From an uncultured Oscillospiraceae bacterium (GTDB taxonomy: Bacteria > Bacillota > Clostridia > Oscillospirales > Oscillospiraceae), in assembly GCA_934546725.1 (NCBI GenBank), contig CAKTED010000058.1:1-7899 (forward strand): a DNA stretch of 7,899 nucleotides. Reading direction: 5' to 3'. This document shows, one piece after another, positions 6,391 to 7,899 of the stretch. Below the pieces are notes generated by a model that worked only from the letters and a program-made list of their open reading frames with translations, was not told the origin of the DNA and ran no database searches. A program made the translations under genes and the position numbers. The first letter of the stretch is position 1; the number at the start of each line of letters is the position of its first letter.

Positions 6391-7284
6391 ATGAAAAAGA
6401 TCGCTTCCTTTCTGAAAAACAACGTTTTCATCCTGGTTCTCGCCGGACTTCTCGTCGCATCCGATCTGCTGCTCACGGCATACAACCCCATGAAGTATTG
6501 CGACAGCATACATAAGGACGACTTTGAGCTTACACAGCTTAAGCACCCTGAAAGGGTATGGGACAGGGTCTTTTTCGGCAATTCCTCCGTCATATCAGGC
6601 TACCTTGAGGGCGAAAGCATCTCAGGATACGTCAATCTCGGCATGGATTACGGCATGGTAACGGACATACGGGACATGCTTGAGGGCGGATACATAAGCG
6701 TCGGCAGTGAGCTGGTCCTCGGCCTGAACTGGGACAGCATGTATGATGATATGGACACGGACCCGACCTATATCTGGCACAAAAAATGGTACGAGCCCTA
6801 CTTCTACTTTGAGCGCGACAGGCTCAACCATCTTATCACGAACGGCGTTACCCGCCTCATGAACGGCTGGGGCTTCTTCTCCCATTATTATAAGGACCGC
6901 GACGCGAAGGAGGTCTACCACGGCAACATGACCGCCGAGGAGCTTGACGCGCGCATGACGCGGCTTTATGACCTTTTCTGGTCGAACGGGACCGGGATGT
7001 ACGAGGAAAATCTTGCCGCGCTCGGAGATGTTTTTGACTTCTGCCGTGCAAACGGAATACGCGTCAGGGTCGTCTGGCTGCCGTGGAATCCCTCCGTTCC
7101 CATGAATGAGTGCGACATATACGTTCATGACCGCGCCGAAGAAATATGCGGCGAATACGGCGTGGAGTTTCACGACATGACGAACGCCCTGCCCGCCGGG
7201 TGCTTTTATGACACCGGCCACCTGAGCTATGAGACCGGCGCGCCGGTCTTCACGGAGGTAATAGACAAATGGCTGTTAAGCTGA
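6391..7284 (+). CDS. Membrane-anchored SGNH-type transferase/hydrolase in the DltD position
   Basis: A 297-residue protein with a short basic N-terminus (MKKIASFLKNN), one hydrophobic segment (about 12-31) and a large outside domain. Motifs fit the SGNH fold: FGNSS with the likely nucleophile Ser65, GLNWD (111-115) for the block III Asn, and YDTGHLS with Asp274 and His277 completing a triad. DltD shares this design (GSSE near the N-terminus, DxxH near the C-terminus) and takes part in the last transfer of D-alanine to teichoic acid. This protein is clearly shorter than the roughly 400 residues of classical DltD, and its nucleophile motif is GNSS rather than GSSE. I therefore call it a functional DltD counterpart, not DltD by sequence. 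It starts 12 bases after the MBOAT stop and overlaps the next small gene by 16 bases. Confidence 0.82.
   Translation: MKKIASFLKNNVFILVLAGLLVASDLLLTAYNPMKYCDSIHKDDFELTQLKHPERVWDRVFFGNSSVISGYLEGESISGYVNLGMDYGMVTDIRDMLEGGYISVGSELVLGLNWDSMYDDMDTDPTYIWHKKWYEPYFYFERDRLNHLITNGVTRLMNGWGFFSHYYKDRDAKEVYHGNMTAEELDARMTRLYDLFWSNGTGMYEENLAALGDVFDFCRANGIRVRVVWLPWNPSVPMNECDIYVHDRAEEICGEYGVEFHDMTNALPAGCFYDTGHLSYETGAPVFTEVIDKWLLS
7254..7259 (+). promoter_or_regulatory. Ribosome binding site of the DltX-like small gene
   Basis: GGAGGT lies 9 bases before ATG 7269, inside the end of the SGNH gene. This near-ideal site at the right distance is a main reason for calling the 44-codon gene real. Confidence 0.8.
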
Positions 7285-7403
7285 AAAAATTCCGCGAAAG
7301 CGTACCCGGCAGGATACTCTCCGCGGTAATATACTTCATCATGCTCGCCCTCGTAATGATCTTCTTTACGGGCAAGGGGCTTTTTATCTACGAAGCGTTC
7401 TGA
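7269..7403 (+). CDS. dltX: DltX-like membrane microprotein (C-terminal FIYEAF)
   Basis: A 44-residue protein: a basic N-terminus (MAVKLKKFRES), one membrane segment (about 16-33, LSAVIYFIMLALVMIFF), then TGKGLFIYEAF at the very end. Size, single membrane span and terminal motif match DltX of Gram-positive dlt operons, whose C-terminus reads close to FIYNEF. In that pathway the conserved Tyr, here Tyr41, is thought to carry the D-alanyl group between DltB and DltD. The start overlaps the SGNH gene by 16 bases in another frame, preceded by GGAGGT. The next in-frame Met lies within the membrane span. DltX is normally the first gene, before dltA; here it is last. It ends six bases before the convergent ylmC stop. 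An automatic annotation would probably miss it on length alone. Confidence 0.88.
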   Translation: MAVKLKKFRESVPGRILSAVIYFIMLALVMIFFTGKGLFIYEAF

Positions 7404-7409
7404 CGGATA

Positions 7410-7688
7410 TCATATCCACAGTCTGCGCTTTCGCTTTTCGCGGCGGTACTCGCCGGATATCTCAACGAGGATTATATCCTCGCCGATGCGCTTTATCCGC
7501 TCCCAGCCGATTATGTAATCGTCCTCCCTGCCGAATATGCCAAGTATGCGGCAGGGTCCCGGAACCACCAGCGCTATTATCCGCCCGTCCGCCACGTCGA
7601 GCAGAACGTCGTCCACATAGCCCATGCGGTGTCCGTTGCATACGTTTATGACCTCCTTGCAGCGAAGGTCCACTATCCGGCACTGCAT
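7410..7688 (-). CDS. ylmC: YlmC/YmxH-family PRC-barrel sporulation protein
   Basis: A 92-residue protein with the PRC-barrel pattern of the YlmC/YmxH family. It opens with LRCKEVINVCNGHRMGYVDDVLLDVADGRIIAL in pieces: CKEVINV, a GxxMGYVDDV turn, then DGRIIALVVPG. It continues with RILGIFGREDDYIIGWERIKRIGEDIILVE and ends in a basic tail (REKRKRRLWI). Such genes commonly follow sigG in Clostridia and bacilli; the molecular role is poorly known. GGAGGG (7695-7700) lies 6 bases before ATG 7688. It is 84 bases downstream of the sigG stop, in the same direction, so the two may share a transcript. It converges on the Dlt-like operon with a gap of only six bases between stop codons and no terminator in that gap. 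Confidence 0.9.
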   Translation of the reverse strand: MQCRIVDLRCKEVINVCNGHRMGYVDDVLLDVADGRIIALVVPGPCRILGIFGREDDYIIGWERIKRIGEDIILVEISGEYRREKRKRRLWI

Positions 7689-7710
7689 ATTTCACCCTCC
7701 CGGTGTTTCG

Positions 7711-7748
7711 GCGTCCGCAGCCTTCAGAGAGCTGCGGACGCTTTTTTT
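7711..7748 (+). terminator. Strong plus-strand terminator between ylmC and sigG
   Basis: The perfect 11-base arms GCGTCCGCAGC (7711-7721) and GCTGCGGACGC (7731-7741) enclose a nine-base loop and are followed by seven T (7742-7748). The T-run is only on the plus side. On the minus strand the hairpin is followed by CGAAACACC, so it should not end the sigG transcript efficiently. It is the first good plus-strand terminator after the Dlt-like operon. Confidence 0.88.
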
Positions 7749-7772
7749 ATCATCATATTCGCTGCGGGCGCG

Positions 7773-7899
7773 TTACATGCTTTTCCGTATCTGGTTTATC
7801 GCGTTTTTTTCAAGCCGTGAGACCTGCGCCTGGCTTATTCCGACCTCGGCCGAGACCTCCATCTGCGTTTTTCCCTCGTAGAAGCGCAGGGCAAGGATA
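7773..7899 (-). CDS. sigG: RNA polymerase sporulation sigma factor SigG, C-terminal part only
   Basis: Only the last 41 codons are in the window; the gene continues past the right edge. The translated end runs ILALRFYEGKTQMEVSAEVG, then ISQAQVSRLEKNAINQIRKSM. This is the region 4.2 helix-turn-helix that contacts the -35 element. The GKTQMEV...GISQAQVSRLEK signature is typical of SigG, the late forespore sigma factor, and of the related SigF. The adjoining ylmC favours SigG. The stop codon TAA is at 7775-7773. Its presence marks the organism as belonging to an endospore-forming lineage. Confidence 0.88.
   Translation of the reverse strand, partial: ILALRFYEGKTQMEVSAEVGISQAQVSRLEKNAINQIRKSM

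Noticed and set aside
5380..6546. Minus-strand open frame of 388 codons opposite the MBOAT and SGNH genes
   Set aside because: Low-complexity charged and alanine-rich translation without any domain pattern. The plus strand encodes clear MBOAT motifs there.
7526..7556. Inverted repeat CCCTGCCG/CGGCAGGG with a 15-base loop inside ylmC
   Set aside because: No T-run on either side, and it lies inside conserved coding sequence. Probably a consequence of codon choice rather than a terminator or operator.
7462..7695. Minus-strand frame starting GTG 7695 overlapping ylmC
   Set aside because: It uses the same ribosome binding region but has no family resemblance. The ylmC frame with ATG 7688 carries the recognisable PRC-barrel sequence.

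Overview
The window looks like chromosome from an endospore-forming Clostridia bacterium (Firmicutes) with GC-rich coding DNA. The clues are the C-terminus of a SigG-type sporulation sigma factor, a YlmC/YmxH-family PRC-barrel sporulation protein, strong GGAGG-type ribosome binding sites, and a complete Dlt-type (D-alanylation-like) gene set. Genus cannot be read from the sequence.

Layout, left to right. Bases 1-34 are a plus-strand terminator for a gene outside the window. Bases 111-187 are a minus-strand tRNA-Pro (anticodon GGG, CCA encoded), with a terminator-like hairpin downstream and a promoter plus A/T-rich UP-like tract upstream. A divergent plus-strand promoter (about 307-336), flanked by a near-perfect palindrome, precedes a compact plus-strand operon of six genes from 409 to 7403. 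The operon encodes, in order: a 998-residue lipoprotein with five FG-GAP/VCBS calcium-loop repeats; a DltA-like adenylation enzyme; a DltC-like carrier protein; a DltB-like MBOAT acyltransferase; a membrane-anchored SGNH protein in the DltD position; and a 44-residue membrane microprotein ending in FIYEAF, which I read as DltX. Convergent to the operon, on the minus strand, are ylmC (7410-7688) and the 3' end of sigG (7773 to the window edge). A strong plus-strand terminator lies between those two genes.

How the genes may work together. By analogy with the Dlt pathway, the adenylation enzyme activates an amino acid and loads it on the carrier protein. The MBOAT protein passes the acyl group across the membrane. 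The C-terminal tyrosine of the DltX-like peptide and the serine of the SGNH protein then relay it to an extracellular polymer. The large lipoprotein would act on, bind or remodel the same polymer at the outer face of the membrane. Points of interest are the terminal position of dltX, a specificity pocket unlike canonical DltA (Ala where I expect the chirality-sensing Cys, Asp where I expect Val), the short SGNH partner, and the mosaic lipoprotein as first gene. Together they suggest a Dlt-related system whose amino acid and polymer may differ from D-alanine and teichoic acid.
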